Source: Corynespora cassiicola
Lineage: Eukaryota; Ascomycota; Dothideomycetes; Pleosporales; Corynesporascaceae
DNA: 64,000 nt
Assembly (NCBI GenBank): GCA_022059125.1
Contig: JAEUWY010000005.1
Location: 4,464,001 to 4,528,000, forward strand
Reading direction: 5' to 3'
The translations under genes and the position numbers were made by a program. Positions 44,259-56,028 of the stretch are shown in pieces. Within the stretch, counting starts at the first letter, position 1. Every line of letters begins with the position of its first letter. The notes beneath the pieces were generated by a model. The model saw only the letters and a list, made by a program, of their open reading frames with translations. It made no database searches and had not been told where the DNA came from.

Positions 44259-44844
44259 ATGCTTCGTCTCCCAACTTTCCAATTGACGCGTTCACTGCGC
44301 GCTCCACGAAACCTTCACTCGCATCACCACGTGAGATGCCTCTCCATCTCAGGCGCACCAAAGAAATCAGACCAAGTCGAGCATTTTGTAAAGACTGGAG
44401 AGAAGGGCCCGTCTGATCCGACGCAAATCAACGTCCGCAAAACCGAATACTCGCAGTCTGGCGGCGACGACATTGTTGCCGACAATGCCATTGCCGCATT
44501 CGAAGTATGTTGAATATCTTTCAATCATGCGATGACACAAGATTGCATTCTGACTCTGCGAAAGAAGGGTGCGAGCACCGATCCCGGCGTGGAGAAGGAA
44601 TTGGCCGGCAGGGGTAATACGGTGAATCCGCTCGAGGCCAGCCCGGCGACTCCTGAGCTTTCGAGTGCGGTTGAGGAGCCTGTAAGTAACAGTATTTCAT
44701 CTAGATTCCTTGTCTTACATATTCAAGATTGTGGAAAGCGGTGTAGAGCGTACAGCAAGGAGTGGCCAAGGCCAAACGCGAAAGCAGCGCAAAGTAAAGA
44801 AGCCGGAAATCGATCCGATCAAGCTCAAAATGGTCGGGCGATGA
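44259..44844 (+). CDS. Small predicted mitochondrial protein
   Basis: Exons 44259-44504, 44565-44681 and 44728-44844 give 159 residues. All three exon joins are phase 0, with donors GTATGT and GTAAGT. The N-terminus MLRLPTFQLTRSLRAPRNL is an amphipathic, Arg-rich, acid-free mitochondrial presequence, followed by HHHVRCLSISGAPKK. The mature part is hydrophilic (KTGEKGPSDPTQINVRKTEYS, DDIVADNAIAAFE, KGASTDPGVEKELAGRGNT) and ends in a basic tail with KVKKPEIDPIKLKMVGR. I do not recognise the family. It ends only 36 bp before the convergent stop of the neighbouring MFS gene. Confidence 0.72.
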
Positions 44845-44880
44845 TGGTACAGCCTTTCATATCTATAAATGCCCGTAATA

Positions 44881-46744
44881 TCATAGGACATATCTAAACT
44901 TTAGGTTCTCGCGGTCTGTGAGATCCAGCTGGTTCACGTTGACAACTTCTTCGTTGCTGTCACCGTCCTCGCCAACATGCTGTATGATACCCACTTCTTG
45001 TACCTTGCCCAGTCTGTCCAGCTCATCGCGCCGTCTATTCTCTCGCACTAGGTACCACCGAAGATACAGCACAATGGCCATGGGCAAAACGCATGCAACG
45101 CCCAAGATAACGGCCCACGTGACAATATATCGCGGTGCATACTGCGGCTGGAACAGCTGGGGAGACAGGATGTTCCCGAGCCCGTAGCCTACGTGATACA
45201 GCGCAATAACGGCCGTCTTTTTGGTATGCCCCGCCGAACAGTTCGCTGCCCAGATCATCACCACGCTGTACGAAATGCCGCCCGTGGCCCGGATCCAAAT
45301 CGCAGTCAGCAGTCCCCAGCGGTTACTCCACGGCAGGGCGATGAGCAAGACGCACGATATGATGGGCGGCACATATGCCGCAGCCGACAGCCACGCCCTG
45401 CAATTCCTTGTTTTGGCAAGGATGAGCGCAGCCGCGCCGAGGGATACAATGGCCGTGAGGCCGTTGACGCAGCCGAGCAGCGTGGTCTGCAGCGTGGTGA
45501 AGCCAAAGGACTTTATGATGAGCGAGTACTGGTTCGTGAGTCCGTTGGCCATCTCCTGGGACCAGGCGTGTAGGAAGAAGAGCCAGGTCTTGGGGTCTCT
45601 GAGGGCTTCAAGGAATTGGTGGCGTTTGAAGCGCTTTTGCTCGATGCCTGAGTGATTGGAGGCGATACGGAGGACGGCTTGGGCGCGCTCTTCGGGGGTG
45701 AGGAAGGTAGCGTTTAGGGGGCTGTCGGGGAAGAAGAGCCAAACGGTGATACCGAAGAGAACGGTTAGGCCGCCGGTGATGACTATGAGCGTTAGGACTG
45801 GGGGTTTCCGGTGACGTTTTGAAGCTTGGACTCACCCATGAACCACTTCCAAGGGGAGAAGCTGCCGGTATCGATCCAGAGGACACCGTACGAGAGTAGT
45901 CCGGAGGTTATAGGGCTCGAGTTGCCGATTGCCCACATGCAAGGCATGAGCACTGCTTGTTCATCGTAGGTGAAGAACATGGACAGAATGATTAGAAATG
46001 CGGGGACGATGCATGCCTCCGCGACGCCTAAGAGAAAGCGAACAACGAAAAGGGAGGCGAAGCTGTTGCAGGGAATGTGTAGGAGGAGGATTGCGCCCCT
46101 GAAAGACGTTGATAAGTATATACTATATCAATATAAAGCGAAACATACCAGATAACCAGATTGATAGCCAGCCACTTTCCTACACGAAAGCGTTGAAGCG
46201 CAAGGTTTTGAGGCCATTCGGCAAGCAAATAACCCAGATAGAATATGGAAGACAGCCAGTTGTATTGGTTAGCTGTCAGATCGGCATCTTCCATAATACC
46301 TAGAATTGCGGAACTTCCAAGCTAATTTCAAATAAGATCAGCTTCATAGAGATGATCGGTAGAGTTTTCACGTACCGTTTGTTTATCCACATACATGAGG
46401 TGGTATCCCACACAGAGAAATGGCAAAATCCATCGAACCAACTTTTTCTGTATTCTAGCCGCTTCCTCAGCCGTCGGCTCATCGACCTGGACTTGACTGA
46501 AGAGCTTGTAGCTCTCATCCGCATACTGATCAGGGAGTTTTGGCGTCGCGGCCACTGGCTCTGCGAGAGAGCCGGGAACCTTTGCAGTGGAAGACATGGC
46601 TGTTCGAGTCGACTCTGGAATCAGAGGAGTCGTCTCAGACTCCAGCCAGCGATCTTTTATCGACATTGTGGCGGACGCGCGTTGATGTTCCTGGATGGCT
46701 CTGTGGGCCCCGTCTGATGTTACTTCAGAAGCGACAATCATCAT
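44881..46744 (-). CDS. MFS transporter, Dal5/Tna1 (anion:cation symporter) family
   Basis: Four exons, 46744-46376, 46321-46149, 46098-45836 and 45782-44881, give up to 568 residues. The first ATG of the frame is used; starts further in (MSIKDRW, MSSTAKV) are possible. Twelve membrane segments are seen. Family marks are the start VRWILPFLCVGYHLMYVDKQT joined by splicing to LGSSAILGIMEDADL, QYNWLSSIFYLGYLLAEWPQN, RFLLGVAEACIVPAFLIILS and PDSPLNATFLTPEER. The Dal5 family imports organic anions such as allantoate, nicotinate and related vitamins across the plasma membrane. It is divergent, over 469 bp, from an FAD monooxygenase gene, which hints at uptake of that enzyme's aromatic acid substrate. 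Confidence 0.92.
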
Positions 46745-47213
46745 CCGCGATGGCAATGGTGAGCTTAAGCTTCTCCACTGAACTTGGCCAAGATCATCTT
46801 AGGCTTGTTCAGATGCGTATGATTATGCGGAAAAGCTTGACTGGGGTGCGCACAAAATCTGAGCCGGATAGGTGTTTTATCCCGTGATTTTGCTGCTACA
46901 AAGTCGTCCTTCGACATGGCGAGCTTGATCCTGTGAGAACAAAAATTTCATGGCTAATGCGAACCATTATATTACTAATCACCCACAAGAAACGATGGAT
47001 CAAGACACTGTCAGTTCTTCTTGGATGCATTGCGGTTTCGGCGCTGCGCGCGTTGGGATGTTGATAAGCTCCAATTCGTCATTTGCCATGTCGCTGCCGC
47101 AATCTCGGAAGCCGTTTCCGATTCGGAACCGAAGGGCTGGGAACAACATAAAGACCCTGGAAATACCAGCGTCGGAAATAAAGTTTGGATAAGACACTGC
47201 CCCTCTTTACATC
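46745..47213. promoter_or_regulatory. Divergent promoter, MFS transporter and FAD monooxygenase
   Basis: 469 bp between the two start codons. Co-regulation is plausible from layout alone. No factor site was recognised. Confidence 0.5.
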
Positions 47214-48619
47214 ATGCCCGACACCCAAAGGCTTCAGGTCGCCATCGTTGGTGCGGGAATTGCCGGTCTGACGTCGGCTATTGCGCTCAAGGGCCATCCC
47301 AAGATTGACGTCCAGATTTATGAGCGTGCGGCTAAGCTGCAGGAGATTGGAGCTTCCATTGCACTGGGGCCTAATGGATTGAAGACTTTGGATCGACTGG
47401 GCATTCATAATGCGCTGGATGATTGTAGTATCACCTCTCATACATGCGGAAAGTAGTAGTTGACCGATGACAGCTATCGCGTTCCGCAATACAGAGACGA
47501 GACATCCGCACCTATACCGGTCCGTCAATCGCCAAATCCAATTCAAAGACGCACACCCCGGCTGACACAGGTAGACATTGGAAAACAAACGAGATTGTCT
47601 CTGCCGATCCACCTCAGATCCATTTAGAACACAATCACTTGACATCGCGCTTCTATCGCGCACACCTTCAACAAGCTCTGCTGGAGCATGTCGACTCATC
47701 GCGCGTCCACCTTGCCAAATCTTTCTCTTCAGTGGCTACTGACAAGGAAACGGGCAAGTTGAACATCAAGTTACTCGATGGAACCACTGCCACAGCCGAC
47801 ATCCTCCTAGGCACAGACGGCATCCACTCTCCCATTCGTACCCAGCTGGTGCCCGAATCCAAGACCAAGTGGACGGGCTGGGTGACCTTTCGTTCCGTCT
47901 TCCCTTTCAAGCACGTCTCTCACATCCCAGACCTACCATACGAAGCAGCGCATTTCTGGGGCCCAGACAGGACCTTGTTCATATCCAGACTGGGCAAAGA
48001 CCTGTACACCGTAGTCGGAAGCTATCAGTCCGACCCAGATGCGCCAGATGCACCGTATAAGGATGCTGTGTGGGATGAAGATGGGGATGTGAGCGTTTTG
48101 AAAGAGTACTACAAGGATTGGAGTCCTCTTGTGCGCTCCATCATCGACGCGGTGCCATTTACGCGTATCTATCCCAATGCGGCAGCCCATGGCTTGGATT
48201 CGTGGGTCCTGGGTAATGGAAGAGTCACTCTTGCGGGGGATGCTGCGCATGCCCATGGTGGGGCGTTTGCAGCGGGCGGCAGTCTTGCGATTGATGATGC
48301 TTGGGCTTTTGCTGCGTCGCTTTTGCATGTCTTCCCTCCCGACACAAAGGCGGCCCCTTCGCAGGACCAGATAACGAGAGCGCTACGAATATATGAGAAG
48401 ACTAGGAAAACACACACTGATCGTGTTCTTCACACCGTCCATTCAGGTAACAAGGCAAAAATCGAGAGGATTGGGAAGCCAGAGACGGACGCAGAGTTGA
48501 GGGCACGGATGGCAAAGCGCGAGGATGTAACTTGGTTACATGAACATGATGTACAAGCAGCATTCAAGAAAGCGTTGGAGAACGAGTATGGTGTATCTAA
48601 GATAGAATCCAGGCTATAG
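47214..48619 (+). CDS. FAD-dependent aromatic monooxygenase (salicylate-hydroxylase-like)
   Basis: Exons 47214-47424, 47474-47519 and 47575-48619 give 433 residues. The Rossmann motif VAIVGAGIAGLTSAIAL is at residues 9-25, followed by YERAAKLQEIGASI. The tiny 46-nt exon 2 supplies IAFRNTETRHPHLYR and joins to HWKTNEIVS. FAD-contact motifs are ADILLGTDGIHSPIR (DG motif) and RVTLAGDAAHAHGGAFAAGG (GD motif). This is the class A flavin monooxygenase family, which hydroxylates aromatic acids with NAD(P)H, for example salicylate or hydroxynicotinate. No signal peptide is present, so it is cytosolic. Two MFS transporter genes flank it, suggesting uptake plus first oxidation of an aromatic or vitamin-like acid. 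Confidence 0.93.
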
Positions 48620-49187
48620 ATTAGTGGTTAATGCTTAGACTTCAACGTAAACGGGGCAGATACAACACCGAACTTATCAAGCATTAATACCGTGCTTCAT
48701 GTTCGCTGTAAATTAGATTTACTGCTAGATGATGGAAATCTTTGGTGCCAGTATTCATGTCCTTGAATCCTCTGAATTGACTGTAGCCGCACGTGACTTG
48801 TCCGATGCCGGCATGTAACATCTCAAGCGTTGCGCAGGCATATTTACAAGAAGAACCGTTGTGTCAGAGACTTGATTGGAAAATTTCTCCGGAATCCTTC
48901 ATCGGTAGTTACATTGCATATCATAGTGCGACAGATTGAGATCGCGTCATCGGAACCATGCAATACGTAAACACCAGTCCCGCATCGCTGCATGTAACGG
49001 GTGATGCAGAAAGCGGACATGGCCCGAAGATTAAAGCAGGACGTCACTGAAGACTCAGATAAGAGACCGTGTTGCTTCTTTGAACCCCCATTTTCCTGTC
49101 TATTGCCTTTCGCGTCTGTTGAGTCTGTTGCGTCTCCTTGCTTGAGCTCAGACAAGCACTGTAAAAGTGGATTCCTACTTCCCCGTC
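48620..49187. other. Spacer, nothing recognised
   Basis: About 570 bp between the FAD monooxygenase and the second MFS gene, both plus-strand. It should hold the promoter of the latter. Confidence 0.5.
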
Positions 49188-50833
49188 ATGGTTGCCGAAA
49201 AGGCAGATATCGGCACGCTCACAGTACCAATCTCAGAAAATGATTCGAAAAACTCATCGATCGTTCGCGAAAATGCGTGGATCAAGCTCATGAGCTACTT
49301 GCATTGGTATCCCAAAGGAATGCCGAGCGAGGAAAAGACCTTGATCTTGAAGCTAGACTTGAGTATTCTCATCTTTGGGTGCTTGTCTTTCTTTACCAAG
49401 TACTTGGATCAGCAATCTCTGACCAATGCATATGTTAGGTAGGCAGTCCAGAGACTACGGTTGATTGCCTAGCTGACGGAGACGCAGTGGAATGAAGGAA
49501 GACCTTGGCCTCTACGGAAAGGAAATCAACTACTTCACCGCGACATTCTGGGCATCCTACTGTGGTTTTATGATTCCAGCCTGCTACTTTTTGACTCACT
49601 ACCCGGCAAATATTGTGTTACCTGCGCTTGAAATTGGCTGGGGACTCAGCACTTTCGGCTTGGCGTGGACGCAGAATTCTGAGACAATTTACGCCATGCG
49701 ATTCTTCACAGGTTTGTTTGAATGTTGCTCTTTTACTGGTACAATCTACGTCATTGGAAGCTGGTATAAACCAACCGAGATTGGACGGCGTGTGGCCTTG
49801 TTCTTCACTGCCGCCCCGTTGGGCACCATGTTTGCAGGCTATCTTCAAGCAGCGGCCTACACCAATCTCAACGGCACGCATGGACTTGCTGGTTGGAGGT
49901 AAGCAGAGAAAACAGAAGTGAAAATAGTATTCTAATGCAGGTCAGATGGTTGTTTATTGTCGACGCCATAATCACAATTCCCATCAGCTTCTTGGGGTTT
50001 TTGATCTTCCCAGATGTACCATCGCGCAAAAAGCCACGCCTTCTCAACCAGACTGAGCACGAGTCCGCAAGAAAGAGATTGGATGGGATCACTGCACCTC
50101 CTCAGCTCAAACTATCGAGATCCATTTTCCGACGCGTGTTCTCGAAGTGGCATTGGTACCTATTTGTGCTCCAGTGGACAATCATGAACCAGAACGCTCT
50201 GCCCGGTTCGCAGCCTTTCAGTCTGTACCTCAAGGCCAAAAGCGACATATATTCTGTTGTCCAGATCAATACAATTCCCACTATTGCCACGGCCGTCAGT
50301 ATTGTCGTTGCGTTTTCGGCCGGTATCATCGCAGACAAGACTGGACGGTTCTGGCTTCCGAGCTACATAGTTACGCTGCCGGTACTGGTAGGGATAGCAT
50401 TGTTGGTTGCATGGGACGTTGGAGAGAGCGGAAGGCTTGCAGGATTTATTCTGACGGGATTCGAAGGAGGTGAGTATCTTTTCATGGTATCACTGCAGAT
50501 GCTAATGCGCTTCCAGCAATGTCTCCAATGACAATGGGTTGGGCAACAGTCCAAATAGCCGGAGATGCCGAAGAACGGGCTGTAGTTACTGCCAGCATGA
50601 ATGCGATTGGTCAAGGAATCATGGCGGGTACGCAGATTGTTCAATATCCCGCCACTGGTGCACCGAATTTCCATGCCGGGTTCAGTAGTAGCCTCGCCAC
50701 GACGGTGGTGCAGCTGCTCTTGATTACGGCTATCATGTGGTTGAGTACAAGGGAAAGGAAGCAGATGGATGGAGGCAATCCCCGAGATCCGGAGCTTTCA
50801 GCAGGTAATCTCGCCTCGTTTCCTAAGGCATAG
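49188..50833 (+). CDS. MFS transporter, pantothenate/vitamin (Liz1/Fen2-like) type
   Basis: Four exons, 49188-49438, 49488-49898, 49946-50469 and 50517-50833, give 500 residues with twelve membrane segments. ATG 49188 is favoured over an upstream in-frame Met because it starts a short hydrophilic tail typical of the family. Marks are LHWYPKGMPSEEKTLILKLD, FFTKYLDQQSLTNAY joined to VSGMKEDLGLYG, NYFTATFWASYCGFMIPACY, MRFFTGLFECCSFTGTIYVIG and AGWR joined to WLFIVDAIITIPISFLG. Relatives include yeast Fen2 and fission-yeast Liz1 (pantothenate), Vht1 (biotin) and Seo1. Substrate cannot be set from sequence. It belongs to the same superfamily as the transporter at 44881-46744, so the monooxygenase is enclosed by two anion carriers. 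Confidence 0.92.
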
Positions 50834-51242
50834 GGTATATGTAGATGGAGCTCTGGAGACCATGAGAAAGCCGCGCGACGGGTAGCCGGGCAGGACAGGA
50901 AGTCCATGGTCATCGGACGGCACATAGTATAGGCTGTTTCGAATACGAAGATTGGTACTTGTCACAGCCCTTGGGTTCCATAAGATGGGTGATTGAGCAC
51001 TATTTGTTGGGCTTGAAGGTAACGGCAACCGCCTAGTGCTGAATGTGGTGCTGCTTATCGATAAGACACCTCGAGATGGGGATTCGCAGATTCGAAAAGG
51101 AGGCAAAGGTTACCACCGCCTCACGCCGGGGACGTCATGGCAGAGTTTGAGCGTACACGCTGTCCATGAAGTTTCGCAAACGTTTTTACAATGCCACGGA
51201 TGAAAGGACATCCAGTGCGTGTTGAGCGATTGTGCCTATTGG
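50834..51242. other. Convergent region, nothing recognised
   Basis: About 410 bp between the second MFS gene and the small membrane-protein gene. Confidence 0.5.
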
Positions 51243-51512
51243 TCAGCCTTGTCTGTCATCCACAAAAGAAAGTATCCTTACAATCTCCTGAGCCGTGGGT
51301 ATACGCGGATTCATCGGGTCCTCTACAAAAGCATCGGGATTCGCTCTGTCTTCAAACTCTTCATGTTGGGTGGTAATATGGGTCCTAGGGCCTGCCGCAA
51401 GCAGGGAGAAGGCATAATAGACGCTGCGAAGGAGAATAGCAGTAAGCACGAGAACCAGCAACGCGTGTAATATTCGTGAAATGACACTCCATACGCCCGC
51501 CTTTGTTACCAT
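51243..51512 (-). CDS. Small single-pass membrane protein, unknown
   Basis: ATG 51512 gives 89 residues. One clear hydrophobic helix, VISRILHALLVLVLTAILL, follows a short basic start, and the tail is acidic and soluble (EEFEDRANPDAFVEDP, NPRIPTAQEIVRIL). The tail composition is protein-like, not random. A possible intron (GTAAGG...CTGAC...TAG) right after TAQEI could replace the last residues, so the 3' end is uncertain. The function is unknown and I recognise no family. Confidence 0.45.
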   Translation of the reverse strand: MVTKAGVWSVISRILHALLVLVLTAILLRSVYYAFSLLAAGPRTHITTQHEEFEDRANPDAFVEDPMNPRIPTAQEIVRILSFVDDRQG

Positions 51513-52457
51513 GATGAGTTGGTCGGATTGTGGTGATGATGTGATGGTGCTGCCGGTCCCTCGCGATGCTGATACGTACGTAGCTAAGTTCGCCAAGCCG
51601 TATTTGGTCAGTCATGGCCAACGCACTTGGTAGTAAATTATTCGCATGGCCGAACAGCAATCCATGTGGATGAATAAAATGTCTTGCAGTATTGCACAGG
51701 TAGTGGGAGCCGTTTCCAGAAAAACTTGATCGCGCAACATGAGAATGGTCTTCCTTTGAGGCAAAAACACCAGCTTTGGCAAGAGATTGCTCCAGGTAGC
51801 AAGCCTAAAGGTATACCTGAGATTTAAACTTACATTCCTGGAAGAACCGTGATTCATAGGCCAAATGTGTCAGTAGATACGGCCGTATCGTTCGGCCCTG
51901 CATTCCCCCGGTGATGGTCTACAACTGCTCAAATTTAGGCAAATTTAGTCTTTACCATAGAACTACGAGACGAAGTTGCTTTTGAGCTATGGCATACAAC
52001 AGAATTTCGCCGTTTTTGGGGTGGACAACTGGAAAAAAGTGCCACAGCAATCAGAGCTCAGGGAAGATGTCGCCGTCGATACAGTTGCCTCCACAACACG
52101 TGGAGAACACAAAGAAATGTAACAAAAAGCTGAATGAGAGGCTTCGGTGGCAGTATATAGAGCACTGCCTCGCTGATGACGCTGGGGAGGCGCAGACAAT
52201 CTTTAGTTTTGGAGGCGATGCTCACCATCCAATCATGAATCGAGCATCCGCCTAGGACCAGCTAACCACGCCAAACGCCAGAGTCAACCTCGCGAAAGCC
52301 TAGCAACCCGAGCAATGCGAAGATAGTTTTCTACTGCGACCTGAGAGCATCTATGCGTATATATTAGTGCAGTCTCGCTGCGAGGAGATGAACCCCAAAC
52401 CGCTTGTCAACCCTCCAATATTTCTACTCCACCAAAGAGCCAAACACGCAACCCAAC
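51513..52457. other. Divergent intergenic region
   Basis: About 945 bp. The right end holds a TATA box for the next gene. No other feature is supported. Confidence 0.5.
52358..52364 (+). promoter_or_regulatory. TATA box of the hypothetical gene at 52458
   Basis: TATATAT lies 94 bp before the ATG. Confidence 0.55.
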
Positions 52458-53234
52458 ATGATCACCACCACAGTGACTGAGAAAGTCATCGAGGATAGTT
52501 CTTTTGAGGTCGAAAAGCTCTCAGAAAAGGAAAAACAAGAGCTCATCGCATCCGACGCCGTGTCCGTCATCAGCGGAACCACCCTCGGCGCAGCAGACCT
52601 CACCTTCCAGCCCGCAAAGTCTCTCCATATCAGCACGAAAGGAATTCCATGGCTGCGTTTCCCGCTGCCCCCTTCTAAACTACAAACGAACATCCACAAC
52701 CCCGATGGAAGCATCGCATACAACTCGACGCGCTCAGCCCGCAGCTCAGGCAGCTGCATATTGACAGATGCGGACGGCCGGCAATTGCTCGGGACGACGT
52801 ACTTTTTCGGTCCAAACAGAGACCCTATCCTTACCCGCTTAGATGTTGGTGGAGGCCCAGATAACGAGATAAAGACGTTGTCTAAATGGACGTCGCGAAG
52901 TCAGGTATTCATGCTGCCTGATGGGCGTACATTTGAATGGGAGTATAAGAAAGAGAAAGGTTTTGGCAATAAAGGAGATAAGGGAACGGCTCTAGTCATG
53001 AGCATGCAAGGTAGAAGGATCGCTGTTCTTGTGAGAAACGACGATACGCGAACTTCCGGAAGTAAGAGTTGTAGTGCGGGTAATGGGGGAGAGTTGATAC
53101 TTGGAGAAACAGTCGGAGGAATGGATGGTTTGAGTGAAGAAGTTGTGGTGGCGACATGCTTACTTATGTTGAAGAAAGAGGTTGATAGGCGGAGATTTGT
53201 GCAGATCTTGATAATCTCGGGTGGAGCTACATGA
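52458..53234 (+). CDS. Conserved fungal hypothetical, possibly tubby-like fold
   Basis: A single exon of 258 codons from ATG 52458; in-frame codons upstream are not ATG. After a charged N-terminus (EVEKLSEKEKQELIAS) the protein looks beta-rich: LTFQPAKSLHIST, GRQLLGTTYFFGPNRDPILTRLD, SQVFMLPDGRTFEWEYKKEK, GRRIAVLVRND. The pattern of short strands around GTTYFFGPxRDP recalls small fungal proteins with a tubby C-terminal-like or DUF6593-type fold, but this is impression, not proof. No signal peptide or membrane segment is seen. The C-terminal LSEEVVVATCLLMLKKEVDRR is helical. Confidence 0.7.
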   Translation: MITTTVTEKVIEDSSFEVEKLSEKEKQELIASDAVSVISGTTLGAADLTFQPAKSLHISTKGIPWLRFPLPPSKLQTNIHNPDGSIAYNSTRSARSSGSCILTDADGRQLLGTTYFFGPNRDPILTRLDVGGGPDNEIKTLSKWTSRSQVFMLPDGRTFEWEYKKEKGFGNKGDKGTALVMSMQGRRIAVLVRNDDTRTSGSKSCSAGNGGELILGETVGGMDGLSEEVVVATCLLMLKKEVDRRRFVQILIISGGAT

Positions 53235-53597
53235 TGTTTGAAATATTGAGGGACTTTGGTTGATAAAGATTATTATATTTATGAAATTAACCAAGAGCAT
53301 GGCATTATTACAATGAGAAAATAGCCATGGAGTGTAACTTGAGAATCCCCCCAATATCATGAAAAAAAAAATCTGGTGTAATCTTTATAAGAAAGATGCA
53401 GACTGTGTGTTCCAGGCGGCTGCCGTAAGAGTAGTGCCAAATGTGTGGGATGGAGTGATAATGTCCATAAGCTCCAAAACCATTGCATGTCGCAGGCAAT
53501 AAGAAGATTCCGTGAAATGAATACTGTATCAAAAACTCAAAGTTTCTTTCCAGACTGGTCCTAGAATAGTATGTGACCCATCTTGAAGAATTCTGAA
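53235..53597. other. Convergent 3' region
   Basis: About 360 AT-rich bases between two stop codons; nothing recognised. Confidence 0.5.
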
Positions 53598-54360
53598 TCA
53601 CCACGGACCATGAGTTGTAAATTGTAGGTCCTCGTCCGCTCGCTTCTTCCAATAAGAAAGAATGGGGTTCAAGGACATTGTGTCAAGATCCTGTGCAATG
53701 ACTGGATCCTCAACCCCAGTCTCTTCAATCTTTTTCTCAATGTATTCAAGATCCAAATAAATGCGATATTTGCATCCCTGGGCTATGAAGTCCCCACGAT
53801 AGCGCTGTGCATAAATAGGCCCAAGAATGTTTTGAACTGGTTGGTTCGGCAAGGATCCATCAATCGCGAAAGTACTACCGTGCCAGATTATTACCATATT
53901 CTCATATTGGACTCGTCGGTGTCTGTCAAAGTCGAAATAGAGCTCTCCGCCAGTACCAGGATTCCGGATATAATGATCAAGTTGTTGTGGTGACATACGG
54001 GTGTCACTATCGTAAAACTCCATCCAAACAAATTTAGGCTTGTCTTCATCGGCCGGAAAGTAGATTGCCCGACGGTGGCAGGAGCTAGGCCTCTGGTTGT
54101 CTCTGAATAGATCGAAATTTTGGCACAAAGGCTTGTGGGTGGACCAATCCCTTCGTTGGCACTCGGGACTGCAGTATCTCATGTTTTTGCACCCACTACA
54201 CATGAGGGTCCCAACCTCTTTGCAAGCACCGCATATAGTGGGTGAAGTGTCCGTGGCACATTCAATCTCGGGAGTTGCTACTGGCATTGGCGATCTACCT
54301 CGATGATTAGCGACATTACAAGAATGAGAAAGCTCCAAGGCCCACGTACGAAGTAGCCAT
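53598..54360 (-). CDS. MYND zinc-finger protein
   Basis: An 11-nt first exon (54360-54350) and a second exon, 54294-53598, give 235 residues; the joined start reads MATSSPMPVATPEIE. If the tiny exon is not used, translation could begin at the internal ATG 54287. The MYND finger has all ligands: CGACKEVGTLMCSGCKNMRYC, then CQRRDWSTHKPLC. The remainder is a soluble domain with KPKFVWMEFYDSD, YENMVIIWHGSTFAID and YRIYLDLEYIEKKI, common to a group of uncharacterised fungal MYND proteins, not the SET-domain type. A TATATAA box lies about 90 bp upstream on the minus strand (54449-54456). MYND domains bind proline-rich partners. Confidence 0.88.
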
Positions 54361-54793
54361 AAGGAATGGATAGTGATTTGAAGATCAAATAGTCCTAGTG
54401 TGGGTTACAAGGTGGTTGTAGGAGAAAGGGTTGAGGCTAAGGAAGATGTGCTTATATACCTTGGTTTGTGGAACATCTGACTAATGCGCGATAAAGTTGA
54501 GAGAAGATGCTTTACCTTTCAGAGAAAGTCCTGCTCTATCATATGTCTCAAGGTGAGAGACAAGCTGATTTTTCAGTAAGCACGTATTGACATTGGGTAG
54601 CTGTAAAGGTGAAATGAAAACTGTAAGATAATTGATTTTCTCAGTTGCGGAATAGCACCTACGCAACAGGCTCTGATCTATTACTGTCTGCATCTAACGC
54701 ATGAACGCATGGCCCTGGAGAAGTTACTCAAGCTGGCATGGGCTTGTCATGACAGTAAGACAGTCCGTTTGCCCATGCATCCACGCCACACAT
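54361..54793. other. Spacer with the MYND gene promoter
   Basis: About 430 bp between the MYND start and the stop of the beta-lactamase-like gene, both minus-strand. It contains the TATA box near 54450 and AT-rich sequence. Confidence 0.5.
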
Positions 54794-56028
54794 CTATCTC
54801 GCAAACGTCCTCCATACGGCATTCTCGAATACCCTGGCTAGCTCCCAGGACTTGGGATCAGCCCACGGTAGGACTTGTGTCGCAAAAATGAATGCGAGGC
54901 CTTTCTCCCTATTCAAGCACCATTGTAGGTTTGGCATGCCACTCCACCCAAGAGTGCCTTTGGGTTTACAATAGTCCTCCGTCTCAGTATCCTTCAATGT
55001 AAGCCATCCACCCAGCCCATGGTTCCCGGGTCCGCCGTTTGTTGAACCGCCGTTGATGATGGACCAGGTATACTGAGCCGAGGCTTCCAAAGCCTTCAAG
55101 ACATTACTGCCTTCCAAGAACTGAGGTGTGAACATCTGATCGACAGATTCTTTTTGGAGCAGAGTAGGCGATTCCTTGAGCAAGTCCGCCAACACACGCG
55201 TGTAGTCGTGTACATTTGTGTACAATCCAATACCGCCTGCCTCGTGAAGTGGATCGGGCCAAAGCGGAGTAGGGCCATCAGAAAGCTTACCGTCCTCTGA
55301 TCTCGAGCTCATGTTCATGAGCCTCTCCTTGACATGGAGATGGTGGTCAAGATGCCAAGTAAAGGTGGTGAGGCCTAGGGGCTTCGAGATGTTCTCATTG
55401 ACATATTCCTCAAAGCCTTTCTTAGTCAATCTGGAAACCAGCAAGCTTGTCCAGTCAAGGCCAGTGCCATATGCCCAATCTTCACCAGCTTCATAGGCCC
55501 GGGGATAGGCATAGTCCTTGGCCACATCGCCCGTTGTCGAGAATCCTCGAGAAGCGCGCCATGCGATGAACGTGGGATGCATCATGTCATATGCGGCGCC
55601 ACTGGAGTGAGTAACAAGTTGTCTTAGCGTGATGGAGTTTTTCGCGGGTCGGAGGTTGAATTCGCCATCTCCGCTTTGCTCGAGGATGGGTTGAGAAGCA
55701 AGCTCGGGCAGGTAGGAATCCAGAGGCTCGTCCAAAGTAACGAGCCCGCACTCGACACATTGCAGTGCGGCAATTGTGGCAATGAGTTTCGTGCAAGATG
55801 CACTCTGGAATGTCTGATCAAACTCGAGAGGCTTCGCGTCCTCTGTAATACCGTTGAATCCAGCAGCTTTTCTGTATAAATAGTTGCCTAGTGCATCCGG
55901 TTAGAGCTTTGTCAGATGAAGAAATGCAGATACACACCATCTCTATCTATGACCGCAAAAACGGCTCCAGGGACATTGTTGGCCCCTTTGGCGGTGACTT
56001 GGTCAAGCACAGCCTCGAATTGGTCCAT
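54794..56028 (-). CDS. Class C beta-lactamase/transesterase-like serine hydrolase
   Basis: Exons 56028-55938 and 55887-54794 give 394 residues. The start is MDQFEAVLDQVTAKG, and the intron joins VIDRDG to NYLYRKAAGFNG. The catalytic SxxK is in FQSASCTKLIATIAAL, the second-motif Tyr in WAYGTGLDW (YxT in place of YxN), and a third-site HGLGGW near the C-terminus. ITLRQLVTHSSG is highly typical of the family. No signal peptide is present, so it is probably cytosolic and not a true antibiotic lactamase. Fungal members include LovD-type acyltransferases and esterases of secondary metabolism. A bZIP gene lies directly upstream on the same strand, 303 bp away. Confidence 0.93.
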
